Shown: positions 32,301-42,251 of the stretch, piece by piece | Layout of the letters: every line of letters starts with the position of its first letter | Position numbering within the stretch: the first letter of the stretch is position 1 | Assembly (NCBI GenBank): GCA_021030915.1 | Contig: JAGEMR010000006.1 | Coordinates: forward strand, 496,001-560,000 | Length of the DNA: 64,000 nucleotides | Source: Astrothelium macrocarpum | Lineage: Eukaryota; Ascomycota; Dothideomycetes; Trypetheliales; Trypetheliaceae | Direction: 5' to 3' | Translations under genes and position numbers: made by a program | Notes under the pieces: generated by a model | What the model was told of the DNA's origin: nothing | Database searches by the model: none | Seen by the model: only the letters and a program-made list of their open reading frames with translations

Positions 32301-33897
32301 GGGCACACCATCCGGTTGAGCTCACTCCAGCACCTCGACCCTTGAATTCTTGATGATCTAGGTTAATACCATCATCGATGATGTATACAGTCGTTCCTGA
32401 GCCAAGAGACGGGTGATAAAGATAGTCATTGAAGTCTTCACTCTGTGGGTTGCTCGGGTCTTTTGATAAGGAACTCAATGCCAGTGGAGACGGATCGCGG
32501 CACCATAGATTCGGATTGTTGCTCTGCCAATCTGCACGTCTCAAGTTTTTGGTAGGATCCATTTTGAGCGCCAACCATCCCTTCATTGGCCGCGATGAGT
32601 AAGTACCCTCAACAATGCTGTCATTTTCGCATCGATCAGCCTCGGCCTCTGTAAGCATGATCATGTAGGCCTCTCCGGGTTCCTCAGGGTCCTTAAAATT
32701 CTCAAATCCGTGGTTGGGCAGCTTTGCTAAGTAGTCTTCAATTTCAGCAGGTGGTGTATTATCCTTGAATACGATCAAGTGTTCCACAGGGACATCAGAC
32801 GTTAAATCCGTGGGGTCGGACCTATTTGACATGGATCGTGTATCAAGCATTGGAAACGCTGAGACTGACTGAACACTGCTATTGGCCTCTAGTAAGTTCC
32901 ATTTGATGCCGGTAAGATGAGATAAGGCGCCAACGCCATCCAGGTATGAAGATTGCGATGTAGAGGATGTGAGCCCAAAGCCCCGCTCGAGGACAGTCTT
33001 TGCAGTATGAGTGTCAGCGCCATTCGAAAGAGCGTCAGCATTTGAAACCATGTTCTTGAAGCTATTGAGAGTGGTCCTGATGGTGTTCTGGGCAAATTGG
33101 TAAGCTCTTACGGCTTGAGAGCTTGATTCTCCAAAGTCGTCCATAAACTGTGCAGAAAGGCTATCAAACGACTGACTCAACTTGTGGAGCGCTGTTTCGA
33201 GTTATACATGAGACTCAACATTGATGCCGGATAAAAGCTTACTTGCAATAGGTCCAGTTGACAAATCGTTTGACAGCATGCTTCCGAATTCCGAATCTGA
33301 CATTTGACTCGACGACCAGGTCGCCGCTACTCCCCGAATAGTCTCAAGTGCATGTAACACATACTCAGCTGCTTTGGATTGATCTTCGAGAACATTCAAG
33401 ATTCCGCTTGATGCGGGTGGTGTAGATAGTGGCGCAGGAGTCACTGAAACATAACCGGCAGCTCCACTAGCAAGGGTTGTATTAGAGGTGATTGACCCGA
33501 ACGAATAGTTCTTTCCTCCATAAACGATGAAGTCTGGACCGATCGTAAAGCTTGATCCATCAGGTTCCTGAAGTGTTTGATCCTGCAACGGATTCATGTA
33601 ATGAACGCTATTCACCGTTATAATCTTCGGAGGTGATAGAAAGGGTTCATTGCGGGGTACTAGTTGTGCCTGCGATTCTTGTCATCCAGTCTGAGATGCT
33701 GTTTCTGTGATTCCTTGCAACAATTCTGTCAGGTGGTAGAGCACCGAAGGAGTGGACACAGAGCCAGGACCTTGATTTGTCTGGGATATTGGCTCCGAAG
33801 TTTGTATCGATGATCCAGTGGTCAAAGTAGTCTCCATAGTGGAGGAATCAGGGGTGTGGCAAGGACTTCGCTCATTCTGAGATAGGGGTTCTACCAT
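29325..33897 (-). CDS. Tandem subtilisin-like protease with two S8 domains
   Basis: Very large subtilase with two full catalytic domains. Exons seen: 33243-33897, 29590-33191 and 29325-29537 (introns 51 and 52 nt), about 1490 codons. The N-terminus is Ser/Thr/Pro-rich, then IITVNSVHY, a repeat-like motif of fungal surface proteins, then an inhibitor-I9-like propeptide (VEHLIVFKDNTPPAEIEDYL). Domain 1: Asp in YIIDDGIN (near 32375), His in RGHGTGVAS (near 32199), oxyanion Asn in ASGNYGNQW, Ser in GCSFSAG (near 31568). A Ser/Thr linker and second propeptide-like segment follow. Domain 2: Asp in YVLDSGYN (near 30521), His in EGHGNSVAS (near 30326), Asn in AAGNWGN, Ser in GGTSLATP (near 29624). 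One in-frame TGA (33682-33684) interrupts the N-terminal part, and the true start and signal peptide are not resolved. Confidence 0.8.
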
Positions 33898-34550
33898 TTT
33901 GGGAGACGGTGATAACTGCAGCTCCGCTGGAATACTAGGAAGAGCCGAAGTTAGCTTGAAGCTATTGTAATTGAAAAGTTATGGACGATGATGGCGAGGG
34001 AGGAATTAGGCACGAGACTTTGTGAAAATGGTTATGTCTTTACATTTGGACATCAAGGAGGTCTTGCTAGGACATGTACTAAAGGCATGGAACAGCTACT
34101 CACGACTATCCACAGTTTGAATTTGTCATTGCATTAAATGATTGTCGCGCTTGTTCAGATAATTGAAGTCAAGTGATCCTGTCAAATTGTGATCATGAGA
34201 AAGGAGCATGGGCTGAAACATGGGTGTAATTCTCCCATGTATGGCGAAGTTGCTCGCGGAAGATTCGTTCCGTTGACAAGTTTCACAGGATTTGTGTGAG
34301 CCCGAATCCAGGAGAAAGGCACGATTTGCAGGTGGCAATGGTTGGCACGGCTGCAACGTCGTATAAACCATTTGACTTTTCAACGTACAGCCCCTGTTAA
34401 ATTACTCACATTTTCAAATGCATATTACGTTGTGATGCGTGGTGTTAAAATATAGCTTGCTAAATCCATAGCAAGCAGAAGATGGCTCGCAATATCACTT
34501 TATCTGAGCAAAATCATCAGTAAATGTCAAGGTCAATCTGATGGCCCCCG
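33898..34550. other. Probable 5' exons or leader of the tandem subtilase; not resolved
   Basis: The subtilase frame stays open to about 33985, where a TAA ends it just upstream of a possible acceptor (ACAATAG). A consensus donor (GTGAGT) on the minus strand near 34102 could belong to an upstream exon. A reading frame at 34126-34383 (-) does not look like a signal peptide. No other gene seen. Confidence 0.35.
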
Positions 34551-36923
34551 TTATACTACCATTTGCCCAAACCTTGTCTTCGCCCACTCCACCCAGATAC
34601 CCAAGTCCCCTGAGAGCTCCAATGCCCGCTCAATCTGCCGCACCTGTTGTATACTCTGGTTTCCTACATCCCGGCGTTCCTCTTCTGTCATTTCCTGCGT
34701 GGATCTTGGTATCAAGTTTTCCGCCACGACTTTGACTTCGGCATTGACTTGGATTTGTACGACGATATCGGCATTTTGTCGTCCCTCAATCGGAAAATTG
34801 ACGCTGAAAGAGGGTGGTGTTGCGAGCGTCAGTCGGATTTTGATGGGCAGCACAGCTACAGCGTTGTTATGAGAGATAGATGATTTTCCGTCTGTAAATC
34901 CGTTTGTACCGTTAACCCCGCTGATAAAGTCGAGATCGTCAATATGGGACCCATGTATTCCATTTGGGAAATGAGGCTCGTGGAAAGACGACATTGATGA
35001 TTGAGTTCTACCAAAAGCAGATTGGAGTAGAGATCCTAGGAATGCATACTGGCGGAGTGTTGGTAAAATTTCGATAATCTGCCGGGGATGAGAAAATGGT
35101 ATTTCTTCCAGGAGCCGCCCATACTCGTTCGAGGAAGGGGATACATCCAGTGAGTACTGGTGTTGGATTTCAATGTCGCCCCCACTGACAGAATTCGGGA
35201 TGCGGACAATCCTTTCGACGGCGCCTATTTCGGTCTTGTCAATCCCTGAGCTGATGTCAAATATGGATGACTGCGGTCTCTGGATGGCCAACATCTCATA
35301 GTGGATTGGTCTAATGGTCTCCTGAGCTATGCTCAACCCAACTTGGCTCAGCATCTGTATTGCGAGAGGCAATGGCAGCGCCACTGGTGGACTGAGTTTA
35401 GCAACAAACCTGACATCCGGTAGCTTTTCCATGCTGCCCGTTGTAGTATCGAGAGCCATCGCGTCAGCACTCTCACCAGCAGCGCCTGTGGATGTATTAG
35501 CTAGGTACGTAGGAGCGGGTTCTTGCCAGTCGATGGCTAGCTGATTGGGCTCGTCATTTTGCAATCCATCCAATTCCGCAGGATTATCGTCTGGCTGTCT
35601 CTCAACAGTGTCGGAAATCCAGCGATTTGAGGTACGGATTGACGGGAATAGAGTAGCAGGAGAAGCTTCAACTTCGATATTGACGCTGAACAACCCGTCA
35701 TCACCCTCCTCACTATCTATGTCAGCGTTCTGGGACTGATGGACATCCGCCGTAGAGTGATTCCCTCCATGAGTCCCACGTTTTCCTACTCTCGGGTACT
35801 CTTCGTCTTTCCGGCACTGCCAGTAGTCCAGATTGAGTCCAATCATTCGTCTGGCATGCATTTTTGGTCTTCCACTCTGCCTACATAGAACATCCCTCTC
35901 TGCTCTCCGGACCGCATCTGATTTCTCTTTGAACATCTCTGCCGCAGCCTTGAATTGGTGTTCGTATAGCCTTTGCAAGCTTGTATAAACCCCTGCCAGA
36001 GCATCAAAGCAGTTGAGCCCTTCCTGTGTTCGGCTCAGCTTATCGAGCCTTGCCAACCTATCAAGGTTCGCCGCGAATTGATCCAGCTTCTTATCCAAAG
36101 TGCTGCGTCCCTCCTTCAAGTCCCTCAATAACACCTTTCCCGCCTGATCCACCGTGCTTTTGACACCCTCGCCCGCCTCATGCACCGTTACCGCCGCCTT
36201 TTCCACCCCATCTTTGCCCACAAAGTCTACATCCACAAGGACATTCGTCCCTGCCCCAGTCAACCTCCTTCCCCCTTCCCGCCGATCGTCCCATAATGTC
36301 GCCCAACCATTCCGCCGGCATACCCTCTCCACCCCCTCTTCTCCCACACGACCTCGCCGCGTTCCCAATGCTGCAATCACGCTCTCCAGCCGGCGCCGCC
36401 TCTCTTCATCGTCCAACCGCACGCCCATTCCCATGTTCGACAGCCCCAGCCCAGATATGCCCATTCCCGAGATGCTCAAGCCCATTCCTACACCACCACT
36501 GCTGCCAGTCCCGTCCAGATGCACACCCTGGCTTGAAAGTGATAATTGTAGTGCGGACGGCGAGGTGAAGTCCAAGCCACCCAGGCCATGGCTGGCTGGG
36601 CTTCCCGTCGCACCGAGGCTCGCGCCGAGCTTCTCCTTGGCGGCATTGGCGCTGGTAAGCGGGTGCTTGAGGGCGGGTTGAGGGGTGTCGGGTTTGAGAG
36701 CTGGGGTATCAGGTTTAGAAGTGCCAGCGGGAGCTGGAGTACTGGTCGGATTAGGGAAAGGCGATTTGCCGGCAGGGTGTGTGCCACGATGGGCAGCAGG
36801 CGATGGGACTGAGCGAGCTGCTGGTGAAGAAAAGGACGGATGTGGGAAGGAGGGTGTTGGAGTTGAGGCGCCGGGAGGGGGCTTCTGGGATTGGGAATGA
36901 GATTGTGAGGACGGTGTCGACAT
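34551..36923 (-). CDS. MED1: Mediator complex subunit 1
   Basis: Single-exon 790-residue fungal MED1, a middle-module subunit of the Mediator coactivator that links regulators to RNA polymerase II. The first 100 residues are Ser/Pro-rich and disordered. The Med1 domain begins near residue 170: DDEERRRRLESVIAALGTRR, then GRVGEEGVERVCRRNGW, and continues to about 640 with segments such as LDKKLDQFAANLDRLARLDK and CFDALAGVYTSLQRLYEHQF. The last 150 residues again carry family blocks (IRLTLATPPSFSVNFPIEGR). Length agrees with other ascomycete MED1 proteins. The ATG at 36923 gives MSTPSSQSHSQ. Confidence 0.88.
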   Translation of the reverse strand: MSTPSSQSHSQSQKPPPGASTPTPSFPHPSFSSPAARSVPSPAAHRGTHPAGKSPFPNPTSTPAPAGTSKPDTPALKPDTPQPALKHPLTSANAAKEKLGASLGATGSPASHGLGGLDFTSPSALQLSLSSQGVHLDGTGSSGGVGMGLSISGMGISGLGLSNMGMGVRLDDEERRRRLESVIAALGTRRGRVGEEGVERVCRRNGWATLWDDRREGGRRLTGAGTNVLVDVDFVGKDGVEKAAVTVHEAGEGVKSTVDQAGKVLLRDLKEGRSTLDKKLDQFAANLDRLARLDKLSRTQEGLNCFDALAGVYTSLQRLYEHQFKAAAEMFKEKSDAVRRAERDVLCRQSGRPKMHARRMIGLNLDYWQCRKDEEYPRVGKRGTHGGNHSTADVHQSQNADIDSEEGDDGLFSVNIEVEASPATLFPSIRTSNRWISDTVERQPDDNPAELDGLQNDEPNQLAIDWQEPAPTYLANTSTGAAGESADAMALDTTTGSMEKLPDVRFVAKLSPPVALPLPLAIQMLSQVGLSIAQETIRPIHYEMLAIQRPQSSIFDISSGIDKTEIGAVERIVRIPNSVSGGDIEIQHQYSLDVSPSSNEYGRLLEEIPFSHPRQIIEILPTLRQYAFLGSLLQSAFGRTQSSMSSFHEPHFPNGIHGSHIDDLDFISGVNGTNGFTDGKSSISHNNAVAVLPIKIRLTLATPPSFSVNFPIEGRQNADIVVQIQVNAEVKVVAENLIPRSTQEMTEEERRDVGNQSIQQVRQIERALELSGDLGIWVEWAKTRFGQMVV

Positions 36924-37589
36924 TATGTTCGATCCGAATTGGGTTCGAGCGCTAATAAGGTTGGGGTACTAAGCAGAAGTGATGAGTTGTCGAACAGCCA
37001 TGAGCTAGGGACTGGCAGTGGACTATTGTATTTGCATGGCAAGCTGTGAGATGAAGAGGGTAGGCCAAGCGAGACGATTAATAGAACAAACTTTACAAAA
37101 GAGTGACATCAAGGTAGAGGCTGAAGAAAGGGTACCTCCAGTCCAAGATTACTGCATCTGCATTGAAATTGGTTCGGGATACAGACCCTTGAGCCATGCA
37201 TGGCCGATATTTCAGCCACACACGAGTACGGCTCATTAATCGCTTCCTTTTACCAAAAGCTTGGGATTGTCTAATCTTGGGCGATCACCAATGATTGAAA
37301 TCACCGAATGCTGTGACAAAGAAAAGAAAGTATTGGTCACGCTGGGTTGAAAACTATCTTACTGGCGAATTACGAGTACAGGTATTGAAGATTCCACTAA
37401 AAGGCAGGAGAAACATTCACCACGCTCCCAGAACTATAACCCATTTGCACAGTGTCACCTCGCTGCCAAGCTCCAACTGTCGTTTCATGAAGATCCAATG
37501 AAATGTAACCTATGTCCATCCGCCATAAGCTCTCCCGTACCTGTCCCGAATGGCCATTGCTAAAAAGTAATTCCAAAAGGCGCCTATAC
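36924..37589. other. Intergenic region
   Basis: Promoter of MED1 (right of its start) and 3' flank of glutamine synthetase. Short reading frames only. Confidence 0.45.
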
Positions 37590-39210
37590 TTAGGGCTTTG
37601 ACTGAACAACATTCATCTCAAGCTCCTGATATGTAGCATCCGAGGACTTCTTCACCATATCTGTGCCTTCGACCTTGCCACAGAGCTGAATTCCTTAGTT
37701 AGCCAACGGTCACATCGTACCAGGCACCTCATACTTACAGTTTCGACAATGATCCCAGTAATTTGATAAGGATCAGCGTTGGATGCCGGCCTACGGTCCT
37801 CAAAATAACCTTTTCCTTCTTCAGCACAAGCCCGGTTCACACGAACACTTGCTCCACGGTTCGCAACACCCCAGCTGAATTTGTCGTACGATGCCGTCTC
37901 GTGTGCACCTGTCATGCGTGCCTGATTGCCCTCACCATATACATCCATGTGCTCGACGTGGCGCTTAGAAAGCTTCTCCATAGCCGCCTCGATATGTTTC
38001 ATACCGCCGTCCTCACGCATCTCGCGGGTTGACACATTGGTGTGGAGACCAGCGCCGTTCCAGTCGCCAGGAATAGGCTTGGGTGCAAAAGTAACCTTGG
38101 CACCAAATTCTTCGGCGACACGGTGGAGGAGAAAGCGAGACATCCAGAGTTGGTCGCCCACTAGCAAAAATAATGAGTGACAAGTCCGCGTAGCCGAAGC
38201 TTTATTTGGAAGGGGATCGTGGACTTACAGTCAATGCCTGTGCATGGCCCGACCTGGTACTCCCATTGTCCAGGCATGACTTCTGCATTCGTTCCACTGA
38301 TCAAAATACCTGCGTACAGGCATGCCTTGTAATGCGCTTCTACAATATCTCTGCAGAATACCTTGCCAGTACCAACACCACAATAGTACGGTCCTTGTGG
38401 CGCAGGGAAACCGTTTGAAGGCCAACCGTATGGCCACCCGCTAAACTCAAGAAGGGTATATTCTTGCTCAAGACCAAACCAGAACTCGTGCTTAGCATTA
38501 GCACTCATGAGCTTGTTGGCATCGGCACGGAAATTGTATTTATTTGGCTTGCCATCGGCCATCCAAGTCTCACACATGACGAGAATGTTGTCACCAAGAC
38601 GGAATGGGTCTGGATACATGGCAACTGGGCGGAGGTAGACATCGGAATTGTCGCCAGGTGCTTGGCCGGTCGAAGAGCCATCGAAATTCCACTCTGGAAG
38701 CTCCTTAACGTCTTTGGGGACTTTCGTCAGGGTCTAGAGATTCATAGTAGCAGTCAGAATTATAGTTTTCATAGGGGATATTTGTTCAGTCAACCATGCT
38801 GGCGGAATGTTTCTCCAACTCAAAAAATCACGGGATTGGCTCTACTAGAGTCAAAGGCCGCACTGGTTTGAAGACAAAGTAGAAGTGAATATCTGTTTCT
38901 CGTGGAAATGCAAATACCGTGCACATTACTGTACAAAAGGCTCATCGCTATGAGCGCAGTCTTGAACGTTGACTCACCTTGCATTTTGAACGAACACCGT
39001 TGGAACCATCGATCCAGACGTATTCAGCAATGATTGAGCCCTTTTGATCGAGCTTCAAATATTTTTGGAGCTACAGAGTGGTAAGTAGAGAAGTACTCGC
39101 TTCGAATTTGCTCGTCGCTTACATTGGCCGTGTTGGAGATAATGGTAGATGAGGCCTGTTCACACCGATTAATTCCCCTTCGAACCTCTATGCAATCGCA
39201 TTCTCACCAT
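37590..39210 (-). CDS. Glutamine synthetase (type II)
   Basis: 383-residue cytosolic glutamine synthetase; joins glutamate and ammonia using ATP, the main ammonium-assimilation step. Six exons: 39208-39210, 39123-39155, 38978-39070, 38229-38733, 37739-38160 and 37590-37685, total 1152 nt. The first coding exon is the ATG alone. Catalytic-fold blocks: LPEWNFDGSSTGQAPGDNSD, the Glu pair in FGLEQEYTL, the GPYYCGVG loop, WEYQVGP, the ATP/glutamate region KPIPGDWNGAGLHTNVST, and GANRGAS-type loop GVANRGASVRVNR followed by YFEDRRPASNADPY. C-terminal tail EMNVVQSKP. Nitrogen regulation is likely from family knowledge only. Confidence 0.96.
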
Positions 39211-40715
39211 GATTGGTTTGGTGTGTGCGGCGTCGTGTAGTGGGGGTTGTAGACGAAAAAGATAGTAATACTTGCTAATGGAAAAGCATTCAATGGGAGA
39301 GACAAAGCCAAGCAAACACAAAGGTAGGGTAGAAGAGGAGGTGAAGAAGGCGGGAATGTTCGACGCAGGTGTTGCTCGGGCGGGTCTCGAGCTTTTTTAG
39401 CCTGGGTTTGCCAAGGCGAGTTCACGGATTACGATCCTCAACACCCTCAGTATTACTTCGATCCCGCTGTTCGTCACCGTTTAGCTTACTGGTGCCTTGA
39501 TCCCGGGCATTTTTGGCCGTCTGGAGCCCATCATTCGGATCTAATCTGCCCCAGTGCAAAAGCAAACGTCGCTACCCAAACATTACATCATAACCATCTC
39601 CGCTGGTGCCTGCTTGCAACCTGAGATACTTTCTCTTGTGAAGCTATCTGCTATATCGGGTATCTGGAAACGCTACACACATCTGGGAATATTTTGCCAA
39701 TTGAATGTAGCCGACCTTTCATGCTCGTGTCATCCTTCCCAACTCTAGGGTTTTAGAAAAGAAGGGTCCTGTACTCCTACCCCTTGTCCGGCGCTCACCC
39801 GCATGTTCGGGACTGCCTCAAAAATTTCTTGGTTCTACATCCCGGCATTGAAACACTGAGCAAAGCTTAGGGCACGAAGCACTTTACCTGTCCATCACAG
39901 TGACTCTTAACCTCCTGTTGTAGTGCTTTAAGTATACTTTACGATCTCGATCCATGAGCTTTTAGCAGTCAACACACCACTCTCGGCCGCTGATAAGGAC
40001 CGCGGCTGCGTATGCAGTCTGCGAGACCATCGACCGCCGTATGCCTAATGGGCTTCGCGCCCGCCCTACCCCAGACGATCCTAAGAGCTCGTGTGACGTT
40101 GAAATACATATGCTATTGACAATCGGATTTGCCAGCGTCGAAGAGTGTTCCTGCAGTGGCGCAATCACAAGCTTTCCTCTACATGCGTTTTTTTGACAAT
40201 GATCGGAACTCTTTCCAGGACACATGTTCTTATGAAAATGCCCATCGTAATCGCGGTCGACTGGAAGAGATTAGCTGAGATGCTCACAATGTGGCTCAGC
40301 TCCGTCGTCAGAGCCCCGCGCTCTATCAACGAGCCGCATTCAGGAACCTATTAAGTGCGCTAATTTCCTTATCGGTGGCCAATCGGAGGTCAAGCCACTT
40401 GTCAACTGCGTGAGAAATAACTTGGTATTGAATCTCCGATATCGCTACTTGTTGAACCGGTTACGTAATTTTAGATCAGAGATACTTCGACCGCTTAGCA
40501 TCGGCTTTGGCAGCAGCAACCATCACAGCTGGATCTTGCACTGACTGAAAGGTCTTGTACGAAAACCCTGCAATGCATTTGAAGCTACATGTATTATGAC
40601 ACCAAAGTAAAGAAGCATTGAAATGGTTTGTAACGTATGTACAGAATCAAAGTTTTTATTCCCTCCACATTCAGGCATTTCTGGGCACCCAAATAACCTT
40701 CAATCTCACATAATA
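39211..40715. other. 1.5-kb region without a recognised gene
   Basis: Promoter of glutamine synthetase at the left. The rest holds only short, unrelated reading frames on both strands and no repeats that I could see. A non-coding RNA or an orphan gene cannot be excluded. Confidence 0.4.
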
Positions 40716-42251
40716 TTACAGTGCTTCCTCTGTAAAATTTGTTGTCAGCAAGTTCTTGTTACCCGGAAGAATGAACGGCTTCGTCTTTGGCAGCCGGCTA
40801 ATAGTATCATCTGGCAAGTTCAAATGGTCCTTGACAATCTGCGATGGCGTTAAACCTAGCCATTGTCCCATGGAGATGTCATTGTATATTGGCGCCTGCA
40901 ACACCTCCAGATATACCACAGTCTCGTTTCCCGTATTCTCCAAGTAATGCGCATTAGGCACCGGGACATATCCCACGTCCCCCGCCGAGAAGTCGAAGGT
41001 GGTTGACGACTCCGGTGCGGAAAAGACAGTGAGACGGGCTTGGCCAGCGAGGAAGTAGTCCCACTCGTCCGACCTGGTGTGCCAGTGGATCTCGCGCATC
41101 GCACCAGGCTCAATGGTGATGAGAGCCGCGGCAAAGTTGGAAGCTACAGGGAAGTTTTCAGTATCAATGATTTTGATACTGCCACCAGGAACTTCGTAAG
41201 GGGCTTGCTGAGAGAAGTGGTACGAGTAACTTTGTTCTTGTGGAAGAGGGCCGGCAGGTCCTGTGATGTTCTGTTCTTCGATGTTATCTGGCTCTGGTGT
41301 GCCTGGGAAAATGTAGAGTTGGCCATCAGGAATGTTGTCCAGGGCAGAAACATCAGTACGTATGTCCTTGGCGATAACAGATTGCGGATTTCGCTCAAAG
41401 AGCTCGGAGAGCAAGAAGGTGTTATCTTCACTAAAGGTACCGTCGTCGAAAACGAGCAGAAATTCGCATCCGCTCTCTCGCGCTTGAATTGAGTGCGGCA
41501 CACCGGATGGAAAGAACCAAACATCGCCTGCCGTTAGGTCGTCCACGAAACTCTGGCCGGCCTCATTGACAGCAGCCAACCGCACTGAACCATTCAATAT
41601 GAGAGACCATTCGTTAGCCTTGTGCCAATGAAGCTCCCGATAAGCATGCGGTTCAAGACGCATGTCGACGCCGGCCATCGCTGTCGCAACGGGAAGCTGA
41701 TTCACGTTCTGCTGACGTGCCCAACCGGCTCCCTTGAGACCATGACGATTGTGTGATAAGCCAAGCGGCCACTTGGCATTTGGCACGCTTCCACTATCTG
41801 TCCCGGGAGGAGCAAAGAGATCGCTATTGATCCTATCGTAATTGTAATTGCCTTTTAAATCTCAGTAAGTCTCGAAATCGAATGATAGTCAAAGGGCTAA
41901 CTTACGTGGACCAGGATCCGTCGGGTCTTTTCCAGTGCCACCACGGATAGGCTGTGGGTTTTTGACCGTGCTCATGTCAAGAAAAAGGCCAAGGTCCTCA
42001 TTCTCTGTTGAGCCAGGAGGTAGTTGGAAGTCATCAGGCGAGATCTCGGTTGATCCCGTTGTCGGTTCAGGAACGGCAGGATTGAAACCTAAGAGTGACG
42101 TCGGACCACGAAGACTCCCTGAGGCACCGGGTGGGCCAACTGGATTGGCAGTTGGCAGATTGCTTCCGGCTTGCGGTGCTGGAAGAGCAGTTGTCAGGGC
42201 GATTAGCCTACTAGTGGCAAATGCTGCTGCAAGACGAATGGAAGACCTCAT
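40716..42251 (-). CDS. Secreted oxalate decarboxylase (bicupin)
   Basis: 493-residue bicupin that splits oxalate into formate and CO2 with Mn2+. Exons 41906-42251 and 40716-41851 (intron 54 nt). A hydrophobic N-terminus (SSIRLAAAFATSRLIALTTALPAPQ) serves as signal peptide, followed by a Pro/Gly-rich pro-region. N-terminal cupin: YRELHWHKANEWSLILNGSV with HxH and Glu ligands; the lid carries FDDGTFSEDNT, keeping the Glu expected of the decarboxylase (SENST-like) rather than the oxidase. C-terminal cupin: MREIHWHTRSDEWDYFLAGQ and YVPVPNAHYLENTG. Oxalate breakdown is typical of fungi that make or meet oxalate in plant tissue or wood (inference). Confidence 0.92.

Noticed and set aside
37590..42251. 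A nitrogen or oxalate metabolic gene cluster
   Set aside because: Glutamine synthetase and oxalate decarboxylase are neighbours, but a 1.5-kb gap, no shared regulator and no further pathway genes argue against a cluster.
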